Below are positions 1 through 9,489 of a stretch of 36,102 bases of DNA, piece by piece. This DNA comes from Rhodospirillales bacterium (GTDB lineage: Bacteria; Pseudomonadota; Alphaproteobacteria; Rhodospirillales; Shumkoniaceae), in NCBI GenBank assembly GCA_014859895.1, contig JACZKS010000160.1, forward strand, positions 1 through 36,102, read 5' to 3'. Position 1 is the first letter of the stretch. Each line of letters begins with the position of its first letter. The position numbers were made by a program, and so were the translations under genes. Below the pieces are notes generated by a model. It did not search any database. It was not told the DNA's origin and worked only from the letters and a program-made list of their open reading frames with translations.

Positions 1-19
1 TAACTTCGCGAGCCCCCCG

Positions 20-523
20 ATGCTTTCGATCCCCAGCCTTCCCCACGCGATTGTTCTCGGACTGATCGGCCTCCTGATCTGGGCCGTGATCTGCGATTTC
101 ACGTCGCTGCGCATTCCCAACCGCCTGCCGCTCGCCGTCGCCTTGCTGTTCGCCGCCTATGCGACGGCCGCTCCCGGCGCCGTCGACTGGCTGGGCGGCC
201 TGCTGATGGCGATGATAGTCTTCGTCGTCGCCACCGTGCTGTTCCATTTCCGGGTGATGGGCGGCGGCGACGTCAAACTGATGGCCGCCGTCGCCCTATG
301 GGCCGGCCCGCAAGGCATCCTCGGGTTTCTGTTGATCACCAGCCTGGTCGGCGGCCTGTTGGCCCTGATCGCCATCACGCCGTTGCGCTTCGTTTTCGCC
401 GAAGCCGTTGCCGCCCTGGGCGGAGCCAAGGCGGTACGCGGCGCCTTCCGGGGCGTCGTGCCCTATGGCATCGCCATCGCCGCCGGCGGCCTGTTCGTCG
501 CCTCTTCCCTGATGGGGGCATGA
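20..523 (+). CDS. cpaA: Prepilin peptidase CpaA/TadV (type IV leader peptidase, A24 family)
   Basis: Inner-membrane aspartyl protease that would cleave the leader of Flp prepilins and pseudopilins. The 167-residue protein is almost wholly hydrophobic with about five or six membrane segments. The two catalytic aspartates of the family are visible: D26 in CDFTSLRIPN and D84 in the GGGDVKL motif. It is short, as CpaA/TadV proteins are, and lacks the N-terminal methylase domain of PilD. It is the first gene of the cpa/tad operon in view; cpaB starts 24 bases downstream. The TAA at bases 1-3 may end an upstream gene outside the window. Start and function are both well supported. Confidence 0.93.
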   Translation: MLSIPSLPHAIVLGLIGLLIWAVICDFTSLRIPNRLPLAVALLFAAYATAAPGAVDWLGGLLMAMIVFVVATVLFHFRVMGGGDVKLMAAVALWAGPQGILGFLLITSLVGGLLALIAITPLRFVFAEAVAALGGAKAVRGAFRGVVPYGIAIAAGGLFVASSLMGA

Positions 524-547
524 GTCGGCCCGCCGGGAGACCCCGCC

Positions 548-1450
548 ATGAGCGCGCGCACCGTACTTTTGATCCTGCTGGCCATCGTCACCGCCGCCTT
601 CACCGCGTTTTACGCCCGCAACTGGATGCAGGCCCAGCGCGTCGCCATCCTCGCCTCGGGTGCGCAGCCGGCGGCCGTGCAGGCGGCACCCGCCGCCCTG
701 GTGCTGGTTACCAACAAGGCATTGCCGGCCGGCAGCTTCCTCAAGGCCGAGCACCTGAAGTGGCAGGCGTGGCCGGAAGACGGCGTCATCGACAGCTACG
801 CCGTCAAAGGTGAGCGTGAGGAAAAGGATTTCGTTGGCGCCGTCGTCCGTACGGCCATCGCCGTCGGCGAGCCCCTGACCGACGCCCGCGTTGTCCATCC
901 CGGCGATCGCGGTTTTCTTGCCGCCGTGTTGGAGCCGGGCAAGCGTGCCGTCTCGGTGCCGGTCAACGCCACCACCGGCATCTCCGGCTTCATCTTTCCC
1001 GGCGATTGGGTCGACGTCATCCTGACCGTGCGCTTCCGTACCGAGGAAGAGGAAGGCAAGGGCGAGACACGCTATTTCAGCGAAACCCTGCTGACCGACG
1101 TGCGGGTGCTGGGCGTCGACCAAGCCGTCGAGAACACCAAGGGCGAACCTGCCGTCGCCAAGACGGCGACGCTGGAGGTCGATCCCAAGCAGGCCGAGAA
1201 GATCGCCATCGGCCTCGAGATGGGCGGCCTGTCCTTGAGCCTGCACAGCCTGGCCCGCGAGCAGGACCCCTTTTCGGAGATCGCCCGCGCCATTGGCGCC
1301 GATCCCGTGGAGACCGTGCCCGCCCGCAGCTACACCATGGACCATGACGTCTATTACATGCGCGACGCCATGGCCGCCCCTCGCAAGGGCAAAGGTAAAC
1401 CGCAGATCAACGTGCTGCGCGGCAGCAAGGCCGAAGCGGCGGCGTTCTGA
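548..1450 (+). CDS. cpaB: Flp pilus assembly protein CpaB/RcpC
   Basis: Periplasmic, membrane-anchored pilus assembly factor that works with the secretin. It is 300 residues long with one N-terminal membrane anchor (about residues 4-24). A SAF-like domain follows (about 50-115, starting at ALVLVTNKALPAGSFLKAEH), then the RcpC/CpaB domain with GKRAVSVPVN and the FPGDWVDVILT segment. The length is normal for the family. It sits between cpaA and cpaC, 15 bases before the latter, and is clearly part of the same transcript. The C-terminal tail (about 270-300) is basic and low in complexity. The assignment rests on domain character and on gene order. Confidence 0.92.
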   Translation: MSARTVLLILLAIVTAAFTAFYARNWMQAQRVAILASGAQPAAVQAAPAALVLVTNKALPAGSFLKAEHLKWQAWPEDGVIDSYAVKGEREEKDFVGAVVRTAIAVGEPLTDARVVHPGDRGFLAAVLEPGKRAVSVPVNATTGISGFIFPGDWVDVILTVRFRTEEEEGKGETRYFSETLLTDVRVLGVDQAVENTKGEPAVAKTATLEVDPKQAEKIAIGLEMGGLSLSLHSLAREQDPFSEIARAIGADPVETVPARSYTMDHDVYYMRDAMAAPRKGKGKPQINVLRGSKAEAAAF

Positions 1451-1465
1451 GGGAAGGAAGACACC

Positions 1466-2857
1466 ATGCGTCGATTCCACCACCCAGCCCGCCACGCCGT
1501 CATCGGCGGCCTCGTGATCCTCCTGGCAGCGGGACAAGCCTCCTTACCAGCCAGTGGCGCCGAGATTGTCGCCGCCGCTGCCACCACCCTTCAACTGGAG
1601 GCCAACCGGGGCCGCCTTGTCCGACTCGATCACGCGGCGGCAACGGTGTTCATCGCCAACCCCGACGTCGCCGACATTCAGGTGAAATCGCCGACCCTCA
1701 TCTATCTCATGGGCAAGAAGGCCGGCCAGACGACGCTCTTCGCAGTGGATGCCGCCGAGGCCGTCCTCGCCAACATCGAGATTTCGGTGACCCACAATCT
1801 CGAACGCCTGCGCAAAACGGTGCGCGACCTCCATCCCGAGGCCGACATTCAGGTTAGCAGCATCGATGGCGCCATCATCATCGACGGCATCGTCGAAACG
1901 GCGGCCGCCGCTGAGAACGTGCGCCGAGTGGCCGTAAATTTCGCCGGAACCCCGGAGGCGGTCATCAACCGCCTGGCCGTCACCGCCCCCAGCCAGATCA
2001 ATCTGCGGGTCCGAGTCGCCGAGGTATCGCGCGATATCGACAAGCAGCTGGGCATCAACTGGAACGCTATTGGTTCCATCGGCGGCCTGTCCATCGGACT
2101 CGTCACCGCCAACCCGTTTGCCGCCAACATTACCACGCAGACGCTCAGCCTCGGCGCCAACATCGGCAAGAACTGGGACCTCAATACCGTGGTCGATGCC
2201 ATGGAGGGAGAGGGGTTGGTCAAGGTCCTGGCCGAGCCAAATCTGACGGCGCTGTCCGGGGAGACGGCGAGTTTCCTGGCCGGCGGCGAGTTCCCCATGC
2301 TGGTACCTGAAAACGACCGGGTCGTCATCCAGTTCAAGAAGTTCGGCGTCTCGCTGGCCTTCACCCCTACTCTCGTCGGCAAGGATCGCATCAACTTGCA
2401 TGTCCGGCCCGAGGTCAGCCAGCTTTCCAATTCCAACGCCGTCACGCTTGCCGGCTTCGAAATCCCCTCGCTGGTTACCCGCCGGGCGGAGACTACCGTC
2501 GAACTGGGTAGCGGCCAGAGCTTCGCCATCGCCGGCCTGTTGCAGAACAATGTTAGCCACAACATCAACAAATTCCCCGGCCTTGGCGACATCCCGGTGT
2601 TGGGCGGACTGTTCCGCTCCGACCGTTTCCAGCGTGAGGAAAGCGAACTGGTGATCCTGGTGACCCCCTATATCGTCCAGCCGACCAGCAAGGCCAAGCT
2701 GCTGGCGGCGCCCACCGACGGCTTCGCGCCCCCTGACGACAAGCAGCGATACCTTTACGGCGGCGTCCACCGACGCAACCCGCAGGTCGGGCCGAGCCGT
2801 ACCGTTACCTCCGACGGCTCGACGCTGATCGGACCCGTCGGCTTCCAGTTAGACTAA
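1466..2857 (+). CDS. cpaC: Type II/III secretin family protein CpaC/RcpA
   Basis: Outer-membrane secretin that forms the channel for the Tad pilus. It is 463 residues with a signal peptide (about 1-31, cleavage near PASGA). An N-terminal pilus-assembly domain (about 35-110, with LVRLDHAAATVFIANPDVAD) and a BON-like segment (about 110-165, including GAIIIDGIVE) follow. The secretin core runs from about 250 to 410 and contains VKVLAEPNLTALSGETASFL, the GGEFP motif, and a C-terminal segment with PGLGDIPVLGGLFRS and VILVTPYIV. Domain order and length match CpaC of Caulobacter. cpaD starts 7 bases downstream. Confidence 0.95.
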   Translation: MRRFHHPARHAVIGGLVILLAAGQASLPASGAEIVAAAATTLQLEANRGRLVRLDHAAATVFIANPDVADIQVKSPTLIYLMGKKAGQTTLFAVDAAEAVLANIEISVTHNLERLRKTVRDLHPEADIQVSSIDGAIIIDGIVETAAAAENVRRVAVNFAGTPEAVINRLAVTAPSQINLRVRVAEVSRDIDKQLGINWNAIGSIGGLSIGLVTANPFAANITTQTLSLGANIGKNWDLNTVVDAMEGEGLVKVLAEPNLTALSGETASFLAGGEFPMLVPENDRVVIQFKKFGVSLAFTPTLVGKDRINLHVRPEVSQLSNSNAVTLAGFEIPSLVTRRAETTVELGSGQSFAIAGLLQNNVSHNINKFPGLGDIPVLGGLFRSDRFQREESELVILVTPYIVQPTSKAKLLAAPTDGFAPPDDKQRYLYGGVHRRNPQVGPSRTVTSDGSTLIGPVGFQLD

Positions 2858-2864
2858 GGAGGCG

Positions 2865-3563
2865 ATGTTGACCCCCCGGACCCCGCTACTCCGCCTCCTG
2901 TCGACCGCCCTCGGCGTCGCTTCGGCCCTGGCCCTGACCGGCGGCTGCGAGGCCACCTTCTACGAGGACTGGTCCGCCATACCGTCCGCGAAGGAGGCGA
3001 AGGTGGCCCCCGTACGCTATTCCCACGCCATCCGCTTCATGCCCGAATCGGCGCGCCTGGAAGGGCTCGAACGTGATCGCCTGGACGAGTTCCTGGCCCG
3101 GATGCATGCCGGCCCGACCGACACCGTGCTGGTCGTCGGTGCCGGCGGCGGTCCGTTGGCCAGCCGCCGGCTGGAAACGGTGTCGGCCTACCTGGCTCAC
3201 TTGGCGATGCGGTCGCGCACAGCCGGCGAGGGCGTGGAGGCCACCGTGCCGGACGCGGTATCGGTGGTCGTTGAGCGCTACACCGTCACCCTGCCGGCGT
3301 GTCCTGACTGGAGCGACAGGCCCGGCCGCACATGGAACAACACGGTCAGCCGCGATTGGGGATGCGCCACCGCTACCAATCTCGGCTTGATGCTCGTCAA
3401 CCCGGGCGACCTCGTCACTGGCCGCACCCCCGGCCCGATGGATGGCGAGTTCTCCGTCCTGGCGATCCAACGCTATCGCGCCGGCGAGACACGGATCCTC
3501 GCGCCCGAAGACGTCGGCACAATTGAAAGCCAACAGAAGACCAGCAGTGGAGGCGGCCAATGA
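2865..3563 (+). CDS. cpaD: Tad pilus biogenesis protein CpaD (lipoprotein-like)
   Basis: Secretin-associated protein of the outer membrane needed for pilus assembly in Caulobacter. It has 232 residues and a hydrophobic signal ending in LALTGGC. The cysteine near residue 28 could be lipidated, but the lipobox is weak (T at -3 rather than L). The C-terminal part carries the CpaD family pattern with the CPDWS cysteine, a segment reading SRDWGCATATNLGLMLVNP, and a DLVTGR motif. The end overlaps the start of cpaE by four bases (ATGA), so the two are translationally coupled. Identification rests on the family pattern plus position between cpaC and cpaE. Confidence 0.9.
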   Translation: MLTPRTPLLRLLSTALGVASALALTGGCEATFYEDWSAIPSAKEAKVAPVRYSHAIRFMPESARLEGLERDRLDEFLARMHAGPTDTVLVVGAGGGPLASRRLETVSAYLAHLAMRSRTAGEGVEATVPDAVSVVVERYTVTLPACPDWSDRPGRTWNNTVSRDWGCATATNLGLMLVNPGDLVTGRTPGPMDGEFSVLAIQRYRAGETRILAPEDVGTIESQQKTSSGGGQ

Positions 3564-4786
3564 ACGCCATGTCCGCCGCCCACTCCCATTCCGCAGCCGC
3601 CCCGCGCGAGCGCGATCCTTTCGCCGCCTTCGTCGCCGACGAGGTGACCCGCGCCGCCCTGATGCGCATCGCCGCCGAGCGGGGATGGCCGGATTCCCAC
3701 GTCCTGCGGGGCGGCGCCCTCGAAGCGGTGGAGATCCTGTCGCGCATGCCGACACCGCGGCTGATCGTGCTCGATCTTTCCGACTCGGTGGACCCGATCC
3801 TCGACGTCACCCAGATGGCCAACGTCTGCGAGCAGGAAACGCGGCTCGTCGCCCTGGGTCGGACCAACGACATCGGCCTTTTCCGCGAATTGATCGAGCT
3901 CGGCGTCGATGACTACCTGCTGAAGCCGATCTCCGCCGAACTTCTCGCCGCCGCCGTCGACAAGGTCGCCAAGCCTGCCGCCCAGGCGGATGGCGCGCCA
4001 CGTGTCGGCCGGCTGATCTGCGTGACCGGCGCCCGGGGTGGGGCGGGGGCGACCTCGATCGCCGTCAACACCGCTTGGCTGATCGCAAACGAGCAGGACA
4101 TGCGGGTCGCCCTGGTCGATTTCGACCTGCACTTCGGCACCGCGGCCCTGACCCTCGATATCGAGCCGGGCAAGGGTTTCGCCGATGCGCTGGAAAACCC
4201 CGAACGCATCGATGGTCTTTTCATGGAACGGACCATGGTGCGCGCCGGCAACAACCTGTTCGTACTCGCCGCGGATCATGCGCTGGAGCGCGACTGCGCC
4301 CTTGGCGCCTCGGCGGTCAATCCTTTGCTGGCCCGCCTGCGGACCGACTTCGACTGCGTTGTGGTCGACCTGCCGCGCCGCACCGCGCTGGACGTGCCGG
4401 AAATCGTCGCCGCCGCAGATGCGGTGGTGATCGCCACCGACCTGACCCTGGCCGGCATGCGCGACGCCCTGCGCCTGGTCGACTTCGTCAAGACGCAGAA
4501 GGCCGGCATCGACGTCCGACTGGTCGTCAACCGTGTCGGCCAAAGCAAGAAGGCCGAGATGACGGCCGCCGACTTCGAGCGCAACGTCGAGGCACGTGTC
4601 GCGCTTTCCCTGCCGTTCGATCCGGCCCCGGCCGCCAAGAGCGCCCGCCTGGGGCGTCCGCTGGCGGCGGTGGCGCCGAAATGCCGATTCGTCGCCGGGC
4701 TACGTGGCCTCGCCCGCCAACTGTCGGGGTATCAGCCGGCCGGCAAGGCGCCGCTGTGGCGCCGCCTGATGCGACGGAGCGCCTGA
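3560..4786 (+). CDS. cpaE: CpaE/TadZ, pilus-localising MinD/ParA-like ATPase
   Basis: Cytoplasmic protein that positions the Tad machine at the pole. It has 408 residues. Residues 20-138 form a pseudo-receiver domain (RLIVLDLSD around 67-75, DDYLLKP near 117-123). Residues about 150-400 form a ParA/MinD-type domain. The Walker A-like loop reads GARGGAGATS (157-166): the signature lysine is Arg and the usual catalytic GK(S/T) lysine is Ala, as in other atypical CpaE/TadZ proteins. LVDFDLHFGTAAL and VVVDLPRR follow as the switch and Walker B regions. It overlaps cpaD at its start and cpaF at its end. Confidence 0.92.
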   Translation: MNAMSAAHSHSAAAPRERDPFAAFVADEVTRAALMRIAAERGWPDSHVLRGGALEAVEILSRMPTPRLIVLDLSDSVDPILDVTQMANVCEQETRLVALGRTNDIGLFRELIELGVDDYLLKPISAELLAAAVDKVAKPAAQADGAPRVGRLICVTGARGGAGATSIAVNTAWLIANEQDMRVALVDFDLHFGTAALTLDIEPGKGFADALENPERIDGLFMERTMVRAGNNLFVLAADHALERDCALGASAVNPLLARLRTDFDCVVVDLPRRTALDVPEIVAAADAVVIATDLTLAGMRDALRLVDFVKTQKAGIDVRLVVNRVGQSKKAEMTAADFERNVEARVALSLPFDPAPAAKSARLGRPLAAVAPKCRFVAGLRGLARQLSGYQPAGKAPLWRRLMRRSA

Positions 4787-6468
4787 TGCTCGGACAGCGC
4801 CAAGCCCTGGCTCACCTCGCTCCGGCGCCCAAGGCGCGCAGCGGCGGCGCCCTGGCCGACTGGGCGCCCGTCACCCGGCTGGATGCCGCCGCCGGGAACG
4901 AGGCGGCCGACAGTCGGTCCATCGAACGCATCCTCGATATCGCCACCCCGCTGGTCGAGGAGCGCATCGACGACGTCGCCGGCTTCACCATGGAGCGATC
5001 CGAACTGGCCGACACCATGGGCCGCATCGTCGACGAGGTGGTGCGTAGCGAGGGGCTGTTCCTCGAGGATCACGACCGCCGCGACGCCATCACCGCGCTG
5101 CTCAACGGCTTCCTGGAGAAGGCGGCGAAGCGCCATCCGGAACTGCGCTCGATTGCGCCGCGCCGTCGCGGCACCGGGGCGGCCTCCAACCGAGACAGCG
5201 TGCTCGCCGCCAAGACCATGGTGCAGCCGATCCTCATGGATCGCATCGACATGGCCAAGGCCTCGGCCTTGGCGCGCCCCGAGCTGGCCAGCCAGATCGG
5301 CGAGATCGTAGCCGACATCCTGGCCGAGGAGCGCACGCAGCTCAACCAGACCGAACAGCGCGACCTGGTGACGACGCTGCTCAACGACATGCTGGGCCTG
5401 GGCCCGCTGGAACCGCTGCTGGCCGACGAGGCGGTCACCGACATCATGGTCAACGGCCCCAAGCAGGTCTACGTCGAACGCAAGGGCAAGCTGGAGCTGT
5501 CCGGCGTCACCTTCGCCGACGATGCACACGTGATGAACATCGCGACGCGCATCGTCACCTTGATCGGCCGCCGGGTCGACGAATCGACGCCGCTGGTCGA
5601 CGCCCGCCTGGCCGACGGCTCGCGTGTCAACATCATCATCCCGCCCTTGGCCATCGACGGCCCCACCATCTCGATCCGTAAGTTCGCCAAGAAGAAAATC
5701 ACGCTCGACATCATGGAGCGCCAGAAAAACCTGTCGCCGGCCATGGCCACCGTGCTCAAGATCGCCTCCCGCTGCCGGTTGAACATCCTGATTTCAGGCG
5801 GCACCGGCTCGGGCAAGACGACGCTGCTCAACGCCATGTCGCGCATGATCGATCACGGCGAGCGCATCGTCACCATCGAGGACGCCGCCGAGTTGCAGCT
5901 TCAGCAGCCGCATGTGGTGCGCCTCGAAACCCGGCCGCCGAACCTCGAAGGCGGCGGCGAGATCACCCAGCGCGAATTGGTCAAGAACACGCTACGCATG
6001 CGGCCCGACCGCATCATCCTGGGCGAAATCCGCGCCGGCGAGGCGCTGGACATGCTGCAGGCGATGAACACCGGCCACGACGGCTCGATGTGCACCATCC
6101 ACGCCAACCGCCCGCGCGAGGCGTTGACCCGGCTGGAGAACATGGTCGCCATGGCCGGCGTCAAGCTGCCCAACGAGGCGGTGCGCTCCCAGATCGCCGG
6201 CGCCATCAACCTGATCGTCCAGATCGCGCGCATGCGCGACGGCGTCAGGCGTATCACCCAGATCTCCGAGGTGGTCGGCATGGAGGGCGAGATGGTCACC
6301 ATGCAGGATCTGTTCACCTTCGAGTATGAGGGCGAGGATACAGACGGCAAGCTGTTCGGCACCTTCCGCCCGTCGGGCCTGCGGCCGCATTTCCTGTCGC
6401 GCGCCCAGTACTTCGGTCTCGACCGCGCCCTGCTGGAGGCGGTGGCCATGAGCGCGGATGGCCGGTGA
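4786..6468 (+). CDS. cpaF: CpaF/TadA secretion ATPase with duplicated N-terminal domain
   Basis: Hexameric ATPase of the type II/IV secretion superfamily that powers Tad pilus extension and retraction. The ATG overlaps the cpaE stop (TGATG); the open frame continues upstream inside cpaE, but that is a shadow. It has 560 residues. The core holds Walker A GGTGSGKT (338-345), an Asp-box TIEDAAEL (about 363-370), Walker B ILGEIR (411-416) and a His-box CTIHANRP (436-443). The N-terminus is longer than the usual 430-500 residues of the family. Residues 54-113 and 147-206 resemble each other (about 20 of 60 identical, counted by eye), so the helical N-terminal domain seems to be present twice. Confidence 0.95.
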   Translation: MLGQRQALAHLAPAPKARSGGALADWAPVTRLDAAAGNEAADSRSIERILDIATPLVEERIDDVAGFTMERSELADTMGRIVDEVVRSEGLFLEDHDRRDAITALLNGFLEKAAKRHPELRSIAPRRRGTGAASNRDSVLAAKTMVQPILMDRIDMAKASALARPELASQIGEIVADILAEERTQLNQTEQRDLVTTLLNDMLGLGPLEPLLADEAVTDIMVNGPKQVYVERKGKLELSGVTFADDAHVMNIATRIVTLIGRRVDESTPLVDARLADGSRVNIIIPPLAIDGPTISIRKFAKKKITLDIMERQKNLSPAMATVLKIASRCRLNILISGGTGSGKTTLLNAMSRMIDHGERIVTIEDAAELQLQQPHVVRLETRPPNLEGGGEITQRELVKNTLRMRPDRIILGEIRAGEALDMLQAMNTGHDGSMCTIHANRPREALTRLENMVAMAGVKLPNEAVRSQIAGAINLIVQIARMRDGVRRITQISEVVGMEGEMVTMQDLFTFEYEGEDTDGKLFGTFRPSGLRPHFLSRAQYFGLDRALLEAVAMSADGR

Positions 6469-7463
6469 TGGCGATTGACGGCAATCTCCTGATCCTAGCG
6501 GGCGGCGTACTGGTCATGATGTTGTGCCTGGGACTACTGGTCGCCGGACCGGCCAACCGGCCGCGCGGCCCGCTGGCCCACCGCGCCGAGATCCTGCACC
6601 GTCGGCTCCGGCCCTCTGTGGGGAACGGCGAAACGTCCGCCCCCAGCCTGCGCGTCGATGGTATGGACCGTCCCGCCTCCGGTTTCGATCGGCTGGTGCG
6701 CCGCCTGATGCCACGCCAGGCCGTCCTGCGCCAGCGGCTGGCCCGCACCGGGCGGAAGATCAGCGTCGGTTCATACGCGGCGACCAGCGTGGTGCTGGCC
6801 TTCGGCACCGTCGTTGTCCTCTTCCTGATCGCCCGCCAGCCCTTGGCTCTCGCGGTCGCCCTCGGTCTCCTGGTCGGCATCGGTGGTCCGCATATCGCCG
6901 TCAACCGCATGATCCGAAAACGGCTCGACCACTTCATCGCCCTTTTTCCCGACGCCATCGACCTCATCGTGCGGGGCTTGAAGTCGGGTTTGCCGGTCAT
7001 CGAATCGGTCTCTGCGGCCGGGCGCGAGATGGCCGACCCCGTGGGCATCGAGTTCCGCCGCATCGCCGACAGTGTCAAATTCGGCCAGACCCTCGAGGAC
7101 GCCATGTGGGAAACCGCCACCCGCCTGGACACCCCCGAATTCAAGTTCTTCGTCATCAGCCTCGCTGTGCAGCGGGAAACCGGCGGCAATCTGGGCGAAA
7201 CGCTGGGCAACCTGTCCGACGTCCTGCGCCGGCGGCGCCAGATGCGGCTCAAGATCAAGGCGATGTCGTCGGAGGCGCGAGCTAGTGCCATAATCCTGGG
7301 ATCGCTGCCATTCATCATGTTCGCACTCATCTACGTCGTTAATCCCAGCTACGAGTCCATGATGTTTACCGACCCCCGAGGTCGCATCGTTCTGATCGGC
7401 GGTCTTGTCGTCCTGGTCATGGGCATCGCCGTCTTGCGCAAAATGGTGAGGTTCGAGATATGA
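6468..7463 (+). CDS. tadB: TadB, type II secretion F-family inner-membrane platform protein
   Basis: Inner-membrane scaffold of the Tad pilus, paired with TadC. It has 331 residues with an N-terminal membrane helix (about 6-26), a cytoplasmic linker, two helices around 100-145, the T2SSF domain (about 150-280, with [18 protein letters not shown] and [15 protein letters not shown]), and two C-terminal helices. The ATG at 6468 overlaps the cpaF stop (TGATG). A GTG three bases earlier is possible but less likely. It ends in ATGA with tadC. Assignment from T2SSF signature and order. Confidence 0.93.
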   Translation: MAIDGNLLILAGGVLVMMLCLGLLVAGPANRPRGPLAHRAEILHRRLRPSVGNGETSAPSLRVDGMDRPASGFDRLVRRLMPRQAVLRQRLARTGRKISVGSYAATSVVLAFGTVVVLFLIARQPLALAVALGLLVGIGGPHIAVNRMIRKRLDHFIALFPDAIDLIVRGLKSGLPVIESVSAAGREMADPVGIEFRRIADSVKFGQTLEDAMWETATRLDTPEFKFFVISLAVQRETGGNLGETLGNLSDVLRRRRQMRLKIKAMSSEARASAIILGSLPFIMFALIYVVNPSYESMMFTDPRGRIVLIGGLVVLVMGIAVLRKMVRFEI

Positions 7464-8437
7464 ACCCGCTGGATTTTCTGGATGACCGTTTTTCGCCGGA
7501 GCTGGCTATCACTTTGCTGGCGGCCGTTGCCGCCCTGGCTGCCGTCGCCGCAGTATGGAGCGCCGCCCTGGCGCGCGATCCGATGACCGGCCGGGCCAAG
7601 GGGCTGAAGCGCCAGCGCGATGCCTTACGGGCTAGTATGTTGGCCCCCGAGCGCAACCGCCACCGCAAGTGGGCCGCCCTCGGCTTGGTGAATCAGGTGG
7701 TCACCCGCTTGAACCTCATGCGCAGCGCGCACGCCGCCAAGACGTCGTTGCGCCTGTCTCGGGCCGGATGGCGCTCGAAGGAGGCGGTGTCGGTCTTCCT
7801 CTTCCTCAAGCTGTGCCTGCCATTCGCCTTCGGCGGCCTGGCGGCCTTCATGGTCTATGGAAGGGGAGCCTTCCAATTGCAGCCGATGGGGCAGCTTTTG
7901 GTGGCGATGGGTGCCGTCGTCGTCGGCGCCTATATGCCCGAGATCTATGTCAAGAACGCCACCGACAAGCGCCGCGCCGCCCTCCAGAAAGGCCTGCCGG
8001 ATACGCTCGATCTGCTGGTCATCTGCGCCGAGGCTGGGCTCGCCCTCGACGCGGCATTGAGCCGCGTGGCCGGCGAGATGGCCCGCTCGTGCCCCGAGAT
8101 CGCCGACGAGTTCGGCCTGGCCTCGATCGAACTGGGGTTCCTGCCGGTCCGCCGAACCGCCCTGGAAAACCTGGCCAAGCGGGTCGACACCCCGGCCATC
8201 CGGGGCGTCGTCAACACCTTGTTGCAGACCGAGAAGTACGGAACGCCGCTGGCCCAGTCCCTGAGGGTGCTGGCCATCGAGTTTCGTGAAGAACGCATGC
8301 TCAAGGCCGAAGAAAAGGCGGCCAAGCTGCCGGCCACCATGACCGTGCCGCTGGTCGTCTTCATCCTGCCGACGTTGTTCATCATTCTGTTGGGACCGGC
8401 TGTCCTGCGTACCATTGACGGGCTGGGGGGCCTGTAG
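7460..8437 (+). CDS. tadC: TadC, type II secretion F-family inner-membrane platform protein
   Basis: Second platform protein of the Tad pilus. It has 325 residues: an N-terminal helix, a basic linker (about 38-100), central helices, the T2SSF domain (about 165-290, with LPDTLDLLVICAEAGLALD and LLQTEKYGTPLAQSLRVLA) and a C-terminal hydrophobic helix. The start overlaps the tadB stop by four bases. It is the last gene of the operon; the space downstream holds a large hairpin before the convergent TPR gene. No TadE/F/G or pilin follows, so these must be elsewhere or upstream of the window. Confidence 0.93.
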   Translation: MNPLDFLDDRFSPELAITLLAAVAALAAVAAVWSAALARDPMTGRAKGLKRQRDALRASMLAPERNRHRKWAALGLVNQVVTRLNLMRSAHAAKTSLRLSRAGWRSKEAVSVFLFLKLCLPFAFGGLAAFMVYGRGAFQLQPMGQLLVAMGAVVVGAYMPEIYVKNATDKRRAALQKGLPDTLDLLVICAEAGLALDAALSRVAGEMARSCPEIADEFGLASIELGFLPVRRTALENLAKRVDTPAIRGVVNTLLQTEKYGTPLAQSLRVLAIEFREERMLKAEEKAAKLPATMTVPLVVFILPTLFIILLGPAVLRTIDGLGGL

Positions 8438-8506
8438 ACCACTGGTACGTCAATGACACCGGCCCCGAAGCCCCGGCCGCCTCACTCGGGGTCGAGCGGC
8501 GGGGCA

Positions 8507-8542
8507 GCGCCGGGCGAGGGGGGAAACCCTCTTGCCCGGCGC
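8507..8542. terminator. Strong hairpin between convergent tadC and TPR gene
   Basis: GCGCCGGGC (8507-8515) pairs with GCCCGGCGC (8534-8542). The stem continues as GAGGG (8516-8520) with CCCTC (8527-8531), across a two-base TT bulge and a GGGAAA loop. It lies between two converging genes and could serve both strands. There is no strong T-tract, so whether it stops transcription by itself is uncertain. Confidence 0.55.
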
Positions 8543-8568
8543 GTCATTTCAGGCCGGATCGCGCGGGA

Positions 8569-9408
8569 TCAGGGAGCCGTCGCGATACGCGGGTCGCGCA
8601 GGCGGAGAAGCTCGGCGTTGCGTTCGGCGGCGGCCATTCGGCGCAGGCGCGCGTAAGCGGCGAGGTTGTTCTTCACCTCGTCCTCACCTAAGTCCTGTCC
8701 CGCCACCGCCGCTGCCTTGGCCGAATCGCCGGCAAGGCCATAAGCCAGCGCCAGGTTCTGACGGTTGCGCGCGGTGGCTTGGGGCTGGCGGGCAATTTGC
8801 TCCAAGCGGAAGACGGCATCGGCGAAGTTACCGGCGAGCAGCATGGAGAATGCCAGATTGTTGTCCAGGCCGGGGTGGTCGGGGGCGACTTTCAGGCCGT
8901 CCCCGTAGGCCTGCTGGGCGGCAGCGTGATCGCCCGCCTGATCGAGGGCGACGCCCAACCCGTTGAAGGCGCGGCCATCCTTGGGGCTGGCGGCGATCGC
9001 CGCGCGAAACTGTTCGGCGGCCTCCTGCGGCCGGTTCAGCGCCATCAACGTTCTGCCGTAGCCATAGCGCAGATCGGCGTTGGCCGGTTCACGCTCTATG
9101 GCCATGGCATAGGCCTGGGCCGCGTCGGGATAGGAACCAAGCGCCGCCAGGGTATCGCCGAGTGCGATCAGCGGCAACGCCCGTTCGGGGGTCATGTCGT
9201 GGGCGCGACGGTAAAGGCCGGCCGCCGAGACCAAGTCGCCGCCGCGCCGCGTGGTATCGGCGACGCGCAGGATCTGGGCGACCTGGCTGTCGCGATTCTC
9301 CTCGGCGATCTGGCCGGCTGTCGGCGGCATGCCGGCGCATCCTGCCAGCCCCGCCCACGCGCCGATAACCATTCCTGCCAGCACGATCCGGCGGATTCGC
9401 TGGGCCAT
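8569..9408 (-). CDS. tadD: TPR-repeat lipoprotein, TadD-like
   Basis: Probable outer-membrane lipoprotein that assists pilus assembly, as TadD/PilF proteins do. It has 279 residues from the ATG at 9408, which is preceded by GGAGGAAC. A longer frame to 9447 exists but has no better signal. The signal ends in a good lipobox (WAGLAGC, Cys near residue 24). The rest is helical with several TPR-like units, for example residues about 70-105 (YPDAAQAYAMAIEREPANAD) and 105-140 (PQEAAEQFRAAIAASPKDGR). It converges on the tad operon rather than joining it. The TPR lipoprotein call is secure; the TadD name depends on context. Confidence 0.85.
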   Translation of the reverse strand: MAQRIRRIVLAGMVIGAWAGLAGCAGMPPTAGQIAEENRDSQVAQILRVADTTRRGGDLVSAAGLYRRAHDMTPERALPLIALGDTLAALGSYPDAAQAYAMAIEREPANADLRYGYGRTLMALNRPQEAAEQFRAAIAASPKDGRAFNGLGVALDQAGDHAAAQQAYGDGLKVAPDHPGLDNNLAFSMLLAGNFADAVFRLEQIARQPQATARNRQNLALAYGLAGDSAKAAAVAGQDLGEDEVKNNLAAYARLRRMAAAERNAELLRLRDPRIATAP

Positions 9409-9489
9409 CCCGGTTCCTCCCGATGTTCGGCCGAATCTGGCACGCACCCCGCCATCATGCCAGTCAAAACGACTCCCGGGCCGCTTCTG

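Noticed and set aside
296-1537. 413-codon open frame on the minus strand across cpaA and cpaB
   Set aside because: It is antisense to well-recognised genes, has a low-complexity Gly/Asp/Gln-rich translation and no motif; an effect of high GC third positions.
4075-4785. Extension of the CpaF frame upstream into cpaE
   Set aside because: The translated extension is Arg/Pro-rich and out of frame with the ParA domain of cpaE; the ATG at 4786 overlaps the cpaE stop as expected.
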